From an uncultured Clostridium sp. (GTDB lineage Bacteria; Bacillota; Clostridia; Lachnospirales; Lachnospiraceae), in the NCBI GenBank assembly GCA_900541315.1, contig UQJF01000026.1, forward strand, positions 1-27,401: a stretch of DNA of 27,401 bases, read 5' to 3'. A program made the position numbers and the translations under genes. The first letter of the stretch is position 1. Each line of letters starts with the position of its first letter. Shown one piece after another: positions 1 to 6,880 of the stretch. Below the pieces are notes generated by a model. That model was not told where the DNA came from and ran no database searches. It worked only from the letters and a program-made list of their open reading frames with translations.

Positions 1-2
1 CG

Positions 3-191
3 GTATCCCGCCAGATTTCAGATGCTCTGGTAACTTAGTTACCGAGTAGTTCACTAACAGCAGCCAGCTGTCTTCTTGGAATGTATGACAAAAATCCATT
101 TACCTTTGCATTAAATGTTATTACTCCGGTTGTACTGACTGCTTTAGGACTGATCCTTCCTGAGATCGCAAAGAGGGAGCAGAAAAATTAG
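3..191 (+). pseudogene. Decayed or partial 3' end of a probable membrane transporter gene
   Basis: The frame ending at the TAG at 189-191 encodes a tail with one clear hydrophobic segment (FALNVITPVVLTALGLILPE) followed by a charged end (EIAKREQKN), typical of the last membrane helix of a permease. Going upstream, the same frame is broken by a TAG at 36-38, and the other two forward frames also hit stops within the first 50 bases. The gene is therefore either a pseudogene or a frameshifted remnant, unless the first bases belong to something else. The family was not recognised. A role linked to the GntR regulator that follows is only a guess from proximity. Confidence 0.4.
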
Positions 192-220
192 TTTACTTGT
201 TTAACGCGTTATGGTAAAAT
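192..220 (+). promoter_or_regulatory. Candidate promoter for the GntR regulator
   Basis: A -35-like TTTACT at 192-197 is separated by 17 bases from a -10-like TAAAAT at 215-220, preceded by TGG. The expected transcription start is near 227. That would make the most upstream in-frame ATG (233) almost leaderless and favours the ATG at 308. Match to consensus is moderate. Confidence 0.4.
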
Positions 221-221
221 A

Positions 222-240
222 ACCAACAATAGATGTTGGT
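222..240. promoter_or_regulatory. Perfect 7-bp inverted repeat, candidate GntR operator
   Basis: ACCAACA (222-228) and TGTTGGT (234-240) form a perfect inverted repeat with a 5-base spacer. It begins directly after the candidate -10 box and covers the expected transcription start. FCD-type GntR dimers bind short inverted repeats with TGGT/ACCA-like half sites, so autorepression is a natural reading. Binding itself is inferred. Confidence 0.5.
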
Positions 241-307
241 ATTAATGTTTATGACAGTGATTAGTACATTTATTTACGAAACAATTTTTAGGGACTTACA
301 GAGTATT

Positions 308-964
308 ATGGGAAAGCTTGATTATCGGACTTTAAGGGAAAATGTAGCAGACGAGATAAGGATGAAGATCTTAAACGGTGACATGAAACCGGGAGATAAG
401 ATCATAGAGCAGGAACTGGCATCGGAATTTGGAATCAGCCGTGGCCCGGTGCGGGAAGCACTGCGTCAGCTGGAGCAGGAAGGTATGGTGGAATATTCCA
501 GAAATGTGGGCTGCTCAGTAAAGCATATAGGCATGGATGATGTTTATGAGATATACTACATGCGTGCTAACTATGAAATGATGGCAGTAAGACTGTATAA
601 TGCTCCTTTTCCCCGGGAAACCATTGAGAAAATGGAACAGGTTTTAGAGCAGATGAAGCAGCTTCATAAAGAAGAATACCGAAAGGTATTTGAACTGGAT
701 AATGAGTTCCATGAAGCGATCCTGGATCTTGTAAGCTTTATGCGCCTTAAAAAAGCCTGGGAAGACTTAAACTACGGAAATATTGTAATGGGATATAATA
801 TGGCAGTGGACAGTGATCAGGTTATCAAAAGGCAGTATCTCATCCACGAAAAACTGTTAAGTGCCTGTAAAACAGGTACTACCGCCCAGGTGGAACAGGC
901 TATTGCAGATCATTATCTTGGGGGCGTGGAGAAGCTGATACAGAAAGTGGACAAAAAGCACTAA
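308..964 (+). CDS. GntR family transcriptional regulator, FCD subfamily
   Basis: A DNA-binding repressor or activator of about 218 residues. The N-terminal winged helix-turn-helix (residues about 8-75) has the typical GntR block ISRGPVREALRQLEQEGMV. The C-terminal all-helical FCD ligand domain (about 85-215) contains an Asp and three His in the usual metal/ligand positions: LDNEFHEAIL, IHEKLLSAC and DHYLGG. FCD regulators usually sense organic acids or sugar acids; the ligand cannot be read here. The frame is open upstream to an ATG at 233, but the extra 25 residues are not GntR-like and the promoter at 192-220 would leave almost no leader, so ATG 308 was chosen. A terminator follows at 991-1037, so the gene is probably monocistronic. 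The upstream transporter remnant may once have been its target. Confidence 0.88.
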   Translation: MGKLDYRTLRENVADEIRMKILNGDMKPGDKIIEQELASEFGISRGPVREALRQLEQEGMVEYSRNVGCSVKHIGMDDVYEIYYMRANYEMMAVRLYNAPFPRETIEKMEQVLEQMKQLHKEEYRKVFELDNEFHEAILDLVSFMRLKKAWEDLNYGNIVMGYNMAVDSDQVIKRQYLIHEKLLSACKTGTTAQVEQAIADHYLGGVEKLIQKVDKKH

Positions 965-990
965 AAGTAAATAAAGACATATAACGCATT

Positions 991-1037
991 AAAAAAGCAG
1001 TGAAACCGGAAAGAACAATATGGTTTTACTGCTTTTT
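991..1037 (+). terminator. Rho-independent terminator after the GntR gene
   Basis: The stem AAAAAGCAGTGAAACC pairs with GGTTTTACTGCTTTTT with a single G-U position, closing a loop of about 14 bases. The stem ends in a T run on + and in an A run at its start, so it could also work in the reverse direction. It separates the regulator from the c-di-GMP genes. Confidence 0.8.
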
Positions 1038-1073
1038 ACGTTGATAGAAAAATGAAATCCAGCACTGCAAATG

Positions 1074-1102
1074 GTGACAATTAATATAGATTCTGTTATA
1101 AT
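1074..1102 (+). promoter_or_regulatory. Strong promoter of the two-gene c-di-GMP operon
   Basis: GTGACA (1074-1079), a 17-base spacer and TATAAT (1097-1102) with an extended -10 TG at 1094-1095 make a near-consensus sigma-A promoter. Transcription would start near 1109. This excludes the TTG at 1106 as the start of the next gene and supports ATG 1160. Confidence 0.72.
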
Positions 1103-1159
1103 TTTTTGAGTAAGGGGTGGAAAACTGAATTGTCTGTTTGGGCGAGGAAAATAGTGATC

Positions 1160-2830
1160 ATGAAAAAAAGCAATGTGTGGAAAAAAACAGAATGGGCCGG
1201 TTTGATCTGTATATTTTTTATCCTGATGGTTTTGATACATATGTTATGGAATTCAGGGGCAGATGGAGAAATGGCAGATATCCGTTCTGTCAGCAGTGGC
1301 TGGTATCAGGTAGTAGATGGAAAAGAAGAGGCCCTTGATCTTCCTGCCATGGTTAAGGCAGATCAGGATGGAAAGATCATGCTTTATAATAATACACTGA
1401 CTCCGGAAGATAAAAATAAGGTCCTGTCAATAAACGGTCTTCAGGATCAGCCGGAAGTGTGGATGGGAAAACAGTGTCTGTTCCGGTATGAAGAAAACGA
1501 TTTTTTAAAGAATGACCAGATGAAGGGAAAAATGTGGGCAGATGTGTGGCTGGCAGAAGATACAGGAAAAGAGCCGGTCTGCCTTGTTTATGAAAGCAAT
1601 AACAGAGCCTCCCTTTATATACAGGCACCTGTTTTAGGAAGCTTTCCGGCAGTTTCACAAAAGCATTTCCAGGAATCTGTATTTTCATTTCTCATGATCC
1701 TTGGAATGTGGGGAACGGGAATTGTTTCTGCTATTGTTTTCTGGTATATGAAAGCCCATCATATTGTTGAAAAGCGTTTTCTGGATGCATCATTGTTTAT
1801 GTTCATCTGTGGCTTGTGGTGTTACCTGGACTCAGGTTTTTATCAGATGTACGGAGAGCATGGCGCTGTTGGGATGGTTCTTTCTTTTTATGCATTTATT
1901 CTTATGTCAGTTCCAATGCTCTGGTTTGTGCAGAATACAATAAGTGAGAAAGTACGGTGGGTTCCGCAGGTATGGATCTTCCTTCTTTATGGAAATGCCA
2001 TTTTACAGGGAATACTCAATATCCTGTTTCATATCCCATTTGTGCATATGCTGTTTTTAACACACATTATGCTGTTTTCCGGGGTTATATCCATGATCTG
2101 TCTTCTGTGGAAAGAATACAAAAGAAATGAAGCGGAAGAAATTCTGTTTTGTCTGTTGGCATTTGCCACATTGGGAGTCAGCGGTATGACAGCCCTTATT
2201 TTGTACTGGGTATATTCGATCTACTGGTATGACATGGTCTTTCAGGCAGGAATCTTTTTGTATACATCAATCCTGTTCTGGCATTTGCTGCAAAAAACAT
2301 CCAGGGACAGTCAGTTCAGGATGGAGCAGCTGGTTTATGAAAAAATGTCAATGGAAGACAGAATGACTGGATTAAAAAACAGGAAAGCATTTGAAAAATA
2401 CATAAAGGAGATCCAGGAAGGAAAGATCCGGCTTGAGAATGCACTGCTTTTATTTATCGAGATAACAGGACTGAAACAGATCAACGATGTCTACGGAATG
2501 AAAACAGGAGATGAATCAGTGATCCAGACAGCCCGGTGTATCCAAAAGGCAGCAGATAGTGACCAGAGGCATAAGATAGAAAGTTTCCGCATTGGCGGTA
2601 CGGAGTTTGCTGTGATCGTAATGAATCCCCAGATACAGCCGCAGGAGCTGGAATGCCTCTTTGAAAATGAAGTGAAAAAGGAAACGGAAAACAGGTATTA
2701 TATTTCTTTACAATTCGGATATGGTTATCTGAAAAATGAGGATGGGACACGAAATACAGTAAGTGACTGGAAACGTCAGGCAGATCACATGCTGCAAAAA
2801 ACAAAGGGGGCTATTTATGATGATGTATAA
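1160..2830 (+). CDS. 7TM membrane protein with degenerate GGDEF domain
   Basis: About 556 residues. A first membrane helix (about 12-30) is followed by an extracytoplasmic region (about 31-172), a bundle of roughly seven membrane helices (about 173-390) and a cytoplasmic GGDEF-type domain (about 400-556). The order resembles 7TM receptors with an extracellular input domain. The cyclase site is damaged: the signature reads FRIGGTEFAV (about 476-485), with Thr where a metal-binding Asp/Glu is expected, and the DLDHFK-like block reads EITGLK, so both usual aspartates are replaced. No RxxD inhibitory site lies before GGTEF. It is thus more likely a sensor, GTP/c-di-GMP binding or scaffold partner than an active diguanylate cyclase. 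ATG 1160 has AGGAAA upstream and fits the promoter. Its last 14 bases overlap the next gene, implying translational coupling with the phosphodiesterase. Confidence 0.8.
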   Translation: MKKSNVWKKTEWAGLICIFFILMVLIHMLWNSGADGEMADIRSVSSGWYQVVDGKEEALDLPAMVKADQDGKIMLYNNTLTPEDKNKVLSINGLQDQPEVWMGKQCLFRYEENDFLKNDQMKGKMWADVWLAEDTGKEPVCLVYESNNRASLYIQAPVLGSFPAVSQKHFQESVFSFLMILGMWGTGIVSAIVFWYMKAHHIVEKRFLDASLFMFICGLWCYLDSGFYQMYGEHGAVGMVLSFYAFILMSVPMLWFVQNTISEKVRWVPQVWIFLLYGNAILQGILNILFHIPFVHMLFLTHIMLFSGVISMICLLWKEYKRNEAEEILFCLLAFATLGVSGMTALILYWVYSIYWYDMVFQAGIFLYTSILFWHLLQKTSRDSQFRMEQLVYEKMSMEDRMTGLKNRKAFEKYIKEIQEGKIRLENALLLFIEITGLKQINDVYGMKTGDESVIQTARCIQKAADSDQRHKIESFRIGGTEFAVIVMNPQIQPQELECLFENEVKKETENRYYISLQFGYGYLKNEDGTRNTVSDWKRQADHMLQKTKGAIYDDV

Positions 2831-4727
2831 TGCAGATTTTCTGATCGCAGCAGTGGTCATATTGCTGTTGGTTCTGAGAAATTTCCTGGATCAGAAAAGG
2901 GCAGAGGATTTAAATAGCAGGGTATTTCTTTTCTTTGCAGTTATTGGGATCCTGGATGTGATCGCTGAATTAGTAAGCAATTATTATATAACTTCAGGAG
3001 ATGGGGATTTTGGCCTGGCGGCAGTGGTGACTACAACTATTTTTTATCTGTTTCAGGCATTGCTTCCATATGCGCTTCTTTGTTATATTATGACATTGCA
3101 TGATAATAAGCTTATTTCGGTGAAGAAGATGCTGCTGGCGGGTCTTGCAACTATTTTACTGGCCAGTATTGTGCTTACCAATCCCTTTACTGAAAAACTG
3201 TTTTATTTTGATGTATCAGCCGGATATGTGGAAGGACCATGGTACAGACTGATGTATTACAGCGCCCTTTTCCATCTGGCAGTGATTTTGATCCTTGTTA
3301 TCTCCTGGAGAAAAGAATTTGGCCCTCAGAAAACAAAGGTGATCCTGGATATCCTGATCCTGTGCGGATGCGGGGTAGTGATCCAGCTTTTGCATTACCC
3401 TCTGCTGATGACAGGTTTTGGCATGAGTCTTGGAATACTGGCTCTGTTTCTTACTATCAATAATCCAAATGCGAACCGGGACAGCCTTACAGGAGTATAT
3501 AATCACCTTTACCTTACCAGAAGGAGCGATGAACTGATTGCAGCAGGAAAATCCTTCCATATCATCACAATATACCTTTACCAGCTAAAGCATATCAATA
3601 AAGTTGCCGGAGTTGAAGGCGGTGATTATATTCTGCAGCTTACAGCAAAAAAACTGGAAGAACTGTGTGGAAGCCGGGTTTTCCGTATTACGGGAAAACG
3701 TTTTTTAGTTCTGACTATGTCATTGCAGGAGTATGAGTATTATATTACCCAGATAAAGAAGATGTTTGAAACAGATATGCAGTTGGATGCAGACAGTAGT
3801 AAACCTGCAACGCCTGTGATCCTCAGTGGGATCGTCCATGGGCAAAAGCTTGGCACCAGCGGGCTGATGTTGGAATATGCAGAGTATCTGGAATCATTAT
3901 CTATGCAAAATGGCATGATAGAGGTGATACAGGATGATCAGCAGACCATGGATGGCTTTTTATATAATAAAAAAGTAGAGCAGTATCTGCACACGGCTAT
4001 TGCCCAGGATCTTTTTGAAGTATATTATCAGCCGGTTTATTCTACAGAGAAAAATGATTTTGTTACACTGGAAGCATTAAGCCGTCTGCATCATCCGGAG
4101 TTAGGCTGGATCGCACCGGATGTTTTTATACAGATCGCAGAAAAAAATCATATGATCGAACAGATCACAGATCTGCAATTTAAACGCGTCTGCATGTTTA
4201 TAAATGAACACCGGGATCTGATGAAGAAGCTCTTTAATATAAAAGTAAATTTGTCTTCCCTGGATCTGATGCGCAGTGACTGCAGCAGCCATTTTATCCG
4301 TATGATGGATGATATGGATATCCACCATGACTGGATACAGTTTGAGATCACAGAAACGGTTGCTACAGAATACAACGCAGGATTAGGAATGGTAATAGAT
4401 GGGTTTATGGCTGCCGGGGTCAGACTGTGTCTGGATGATTTTGGTTCTGGATATGCAAACCTGAATACAGTCATGAGACTGCCATTTTCTGCCATCAAGA
4501 TAGACAGAACCCTTCTTTTTGATATATGTAATGATAAAAAACGTGCCATGTTCTATCAGAGTATTGTTGAAACCTTCCACCGGATGGGTTACAGCATAGT
4601 TTCAGAAGGAGTAGAGACAGAAGAGGAAATGAGTCTGTTAAGCAGCTGGGGTGTAGATATGATCCAGGGATATTATTTTTCCAGACCACTTCCAGTGGAT
4701 GAGCTGCTTAAACTGCTGAACATGTGA
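2817..4727 (+). CDS. Membrane GGDEF-EAL protein, probable c-di-GMP phosphodiesterase
   Basis: About 636 residues. The first 220 form roughly seven membrane helices. A GGDEF-derived domain follows (about 225-370) whose signature has decayed to RITGKRF, so it should not make c-di-GMP. The EAL domain (about 385-635) looks active: LEALSRL (E419), NLSSLDL, FEITET, LDDFGSGY (D540, D541), IKIDRTLL, SEGVETEEEM and QGYYFSRPLP are all present, covering the expected metal ligands and catalytic region. It should hydrolyse c-di-GMP to pGpG at the inner face of the membrane. ATG 2817 was chosen because AAAGGGGG lies 6 bases upstream; ATGs at 2820 and 2823 are alternatives. It overlaps the preceding gene by 14 bases and its 3' end overlaps the opposing diguanylate cyclase gene by 55 bases. 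Confidence 0.88.
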   Translation: MMMYNADFLIAAVVILLLVLRNFLDQKRAEDLNSRVFLFFAVIGILDVIAELVSNYYITSGDGDFGLAAVVTTTIFYLFQALLPYALLCYIMTLHDNKLISVKKMLLAGLATILLASIVLTNPFTEKLFYFDVSAGYVEGPWYRLMYYSALFHLAVILILVISWRKEFGPQKTKVILDILILCGCGVVIQLLHYPLLMTGFGMSLGILALFLTINNPNANRDSLTGVYNHLYLTRRSDELIAAGKSFHIITIYLYQLKHINKVAGVEGGDYILQLTAKKLEELCGSRVFRITGKRFLVLTMSLQEYEYYITQIKKMFETDMQLDADSSKPATPVILSGIVHGQKLGTSGLMLEYAEYLESLSMQNGMIEVIQDDQQTMDGFLYNKKVEQYLHTAIAQDLFEVYYQPVYSTEKNDFVTLEALSRLHHPELGWIAPDVFIQIAEKNHMIEQITDLQFKRVCMFINEHRDLMKKLFNIKVNLSSLDLMRSDCSSHFIRMMDDMDIHHDWIQFEITETVATEYNAGLGMVIDGFMAAGVRLCLDDFGSGYANLNTVMRLPFSAIKIDRTLLFDICNDKKRAMFYQSIVETFHRMGYSIVSEGVETEEEMSLLSSWGVDMIQGYYFSRPLPVDELLKLLNM

Positions 4728-6577
4728 TGTTTTTCCTTTTCCGCATACATACGCTGGTCTGCAAGGATACGGATCTCATTAGCAGTAGATGCATCATTGG
4801 GATAGGCGGCATATCCGCAGCTGGAACCAACATACAGAGTTTTTCCATCAATATCAAAAGGAGCGCAGAGCCGGTTTTGTATCTGTTCCTTGATCCTGAA
4901 GCAGAGACTTTCATCAAATTCAGTACACACTACCAGGCTGAATTCATCACCGCCGATGCGGAAGGCATAGTCATTGCTGCGGATACAGGACTGAAGACGG
5001 TTGGCAGCTTCTTTTAAAAGCTTATCACCCATGTCATGACCATAGGTGTCATTAACAGGTTTAAAATGGTCCAGATCCAGATAGAAAAGTATGAAAGGGA
5101 GCTTTTGAAGTTCCTTTTTATGCAGTATGGAGTTAAAATAACGCTCATTATATAAACCAGTAAGGCCGTCGGTGTTGGCAAGGTTTTCTAACTCATGCTT
5201 CTGACCGATATCCTGGGCGATAAGCATAACTTTTTCCAGTTCATGTTCAGAGCCCCATTCAACAGGGACAACATGCATGACCAGGTATGTATCAATGGAA
5301 CGGTTGTAGTATTCAATTTTAAAGATATCATCCTCTTTTTTCAGGACACAACGCAGATAATCTGTTGTAAGGAGATGGTTCATCTTTTTATTTTCCGTAT
5401 CAGTCATTACCAGATACTGACGGGAAATATTTTCAACCAGATCATCATAGTATCCGGTTTCTGGATATATGGGATGCTTCAGCAGGTTTTCGTGATATTC
5501 ATAGCGGTTGTTTTTTAAATCTCCTACAGCAAAGCGGTCAACGATCCTTCCAAGTCCTGAAAACATCTGTTCCGTAAGCTCTTTGCGCTTTAGCAGGATC
5601 ATTTGCTCATGTTCTTTCATGCGCAGCCTGGAATCCATCAGGACAAAAACAGTACCTATAAGAAGCAGGGCGATACATCCGTTCAGGATCAGGATCAGGA
5701 CAATGGTAATGAACTGTATACGGCGCATACTGGCATCCACAACATCATTATGGATAATGCCCACTATGGTCCAGTCATTGATCCCGGTGGGCTCGTATAC
5801 CAGATAATAAGTTTTTTTGTTGTAACGGCACTGGAGACTTCCGGTAGAAACATTCTTAATATTCTTTTTCAGGTCAGTTATCTCAGTTTCTGTCATATCC
5901 GTATAGTTATTTAAAAAATCAAAGAGATTAGATATGTGCTGGAGAAATTCTGTTTTGGGTTCAAGGGAAAGAAGGACATTGCCGTCAGATGTAAGGATGT
6001 AGCAGTCACTTTGTCCCTGATAAATATTACCTGCGATCAGCTTTTCCACTACATCATTATTATAGCTGACAGCAAGTCCGGAATAGGTTATGCCATTTAT
6101 GGTATATGGAACATCCATGGGAAGTGCAAATACGATCCGGCGGTTGGAATCACTTGCAATATAGCTGGAAATAACAGGCTGGCCGGTTTTATACATATCC
6201 AGAAAGATCCCCTGTATATTTGGGGCATTTCCGTCCCGTCCTGCAGCAGTTATAAAATCACAGTTCTCATTAAACATATAAAAATCCTGATATTGCCAGG
6301 CATCCTTGCGTCTGGCAAATTCATACCAGAGAGTTTTCATATTTTCGGCATCATCCAGGTATTGCAAATTATTGCTCCAGTCAGAAAGCGCATTCCAGTT
6401 GTGCTGGACAAACATAGTAAAGGTTTTGTCTACCTGCTCATAAGTAGACAGCAGATGCTGGGAATTTTCCTCATAGATACTTTTTTGGATAAAATTGTTG
6501 TAAACAATGCTCACGAAAAGAAAAAGGAATGCCAAAACGGCTCCGGCCAGTATAAACAGTTTTGGTGTTTTATTCAT
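4673..6577 (-). CDS. dCache-type sensor diguanylate cyclase (GGDEF)
   Basis: About 634 residues. Membrane helix 1 (about 6-26), a large extracytoplasmic double-Cache-like sensor (about 30-290), membrane helix 2 (about 297-325), a linker with a PAS-like or signalling segment, then a C-terminal GGDEF domain (about 460-620). The catalytic parts are intact: YLDLDHFKPVNDTYG, and RIGGDEFSLVV with GGDEF at 542-546. RSND lies five residues before GGDEF, matching the RxxD product-inhibition site. It should make c-di-GMP from two GTP in response to an external small molecule. ATG 6577 follows AAGGAGG at 11 bases. The frame stays open upstream to a TTG, but that extension (GTTDKKSS...) is encoded by a repeat element and is rejected. 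It lies downstream of rfbH in the same direction and could be read from the glycan operon; no convincing own promoter was seen. Confidence 0.87.
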   Translation of the reverse strand: MNKTPKLFILAGAVLAFLFLFVSIVYNNFIQKSIYEENSQHLLSTYEQVDKTFTMFVQHNWNALSDWSNNLQYLDDAENMKTLWYEFARRKDAWQYQDFYMFNENCDFITAAGRDGNAPNIQGIFLDMYKTGQPVISSYIASDSNRRIVFALPMDVPYTINGITYSGLAVSYNNDVVEKLIAGNIYQGQSDCYILTSDGNVLLSLEPKTEFLQHISNLFDFLNNYTDMTETEITDLKKNIKNVSTGSLQCRYNKKTYYLVYEPTGINDWTIVGIIHNDVVDASMRRIQFITIVLILILNGCIALLLIGTVFVLMDSRLRMKEHEQMILLKRKELTEQMFSGLGRIVDRFAVGDLKNNRYEYHENLLKHPIYPETGYYDDLVENISRQYLVMTDTENKKMNHLLTTDYLRCVLKKEDDIFKIEYYNRSIDTYLVMHVVPVEWGSEHELEKVMLIAQDIGQKHELENLANTDGLTGLYNERYFNSILHKKELQKLPFILFYLDLDHFKPVNDTYGHDMGDKLLKEAANRLQSCIRSNDYAFRIGGDEFSLVVCTEFDESLCFRIKEQIQNRLCAPFDIDGKTLYVGSSCGYAAYPNDASTANEIRILADQRMYAEKEKHHMFSSLSSSSTGSGLEK

Positions 6578-6604
6578 AAATACGGGAGCCTCCTTTAGTG
6601 TTGA

Positions 6605-6671
6605 ATGTTCTCTCGGAATCTTTCTGTGCCTGATTTTGTGAGAAGATTTTTTGTCAGTTGTGCCCAAATTT
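6605..6671. repeat. Half copy (A) of the 163-bp hairpin element, one arm only
   Basis: This matches the first arm of the full elements at 10152 and 11810 almost base for base, from ATGTTCTCTCGGAATC to CCCAAATTT. The central hairpin and the second arm are missing. It lies just 5' of the diguanylate cyclase gene, in the same orientation as the other copies. It is the source of a spurious N-terminal extension of that gene. Confidence 0.85.
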
Positions 6672-6678
6672 CATCACA

Positions 6679-6713
6679 ATGTTCTCTTTCCTCACTCATG
6701 CTTATTTGTAGAA
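6679..6713. repeat. Degenerate tandem fragment of the hairpin-element arm
   Basis: ATGTTCTCT followed by a gapped match to the arm of the 163-bp element (CATGCTTATTTGTAGAA against GTGCTTGATTTTGTGAGAA) begins 8 bases after half copy A, in direct orientation. The match needs a gap and is weaker than the other copies. Confidence 0.4.
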
Positions 6714-6722
6714 CTGGGAAAA

Positions 6723-6855
6723 GGGGGCGTTTTCAGTTTATCGATTGTCCACATCTTGAGCGCGGATGTCCGAATGCAACGGACGCAGTCCGATGCAGGC
6801 GAACAGACGCATGCGAAAGCCAGTGGACAATGATACACTGAAAAACCAAGCCCCC
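6723..6855. repeat. 133-bp imperfect palindrome, second hairpin-element family
   Basis: The outer arms run from GGGGGC...CAGTTTATCGATTGTCCAC to GTGGACAATGATACACTG...GCCCCC. The core is a second nested hairpin: TGCA-a-CGGAC, loop GCA, GTCCG-a-TGCA, continuing outward as CG, ACA/TGT and GCG/CGC pairs. The whole block can therefore fold into one long stem. It starts 25 bases after the rfbH stop codon on -, at the end of the glycan operon, and has no T run like a normal terminator. It is unrelated in sequence to the 163-bp element. Small frames inside it are not credible genes. Confidence 0.75.
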
Positions 6856-6880
6856 ATTTCACAGTTCGGACCTTCTGGAA

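Noticed and set aside
233..307. Upstream 25-codon extension of the GntR regulator from ATG 233
   Set aside because: It is not GntR-like, has no ribosome binding site, and would start only a few bases after the predicted transcription start; ATG 308 fits the family length.
1106..1159. TTG start at 1106 for the degenerate GGDEF protein
   Set aside because: It lies at or before the transcription start expected from the near-consensus promoter at 1074-1102; ATG 1160 precedes the membrane anchor directly.
965..1159. c-di-GMP riboswitch upstream of the c-di-GMP operon
   Set aside because: The gap contains a terminator and a promoter, and none of the conserved GEMM-type blocks were seen; the leader is only about 50 bases.
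6578..6722. Own promoter for the diguanylate cyclase gene
   Set aside because: CTGACA is present on the minus strand but no acceptable -10 box lies at 16-18 bases; read-through from the glycan operon is equally possible.
6605..6841. Small plus-strand frames across the repeats upstream of the diguanylate cyclase gene
   Set aside because: They are encoded wholly by palindromic repeats, lack ribosome binding sites and show no protein-like composition.
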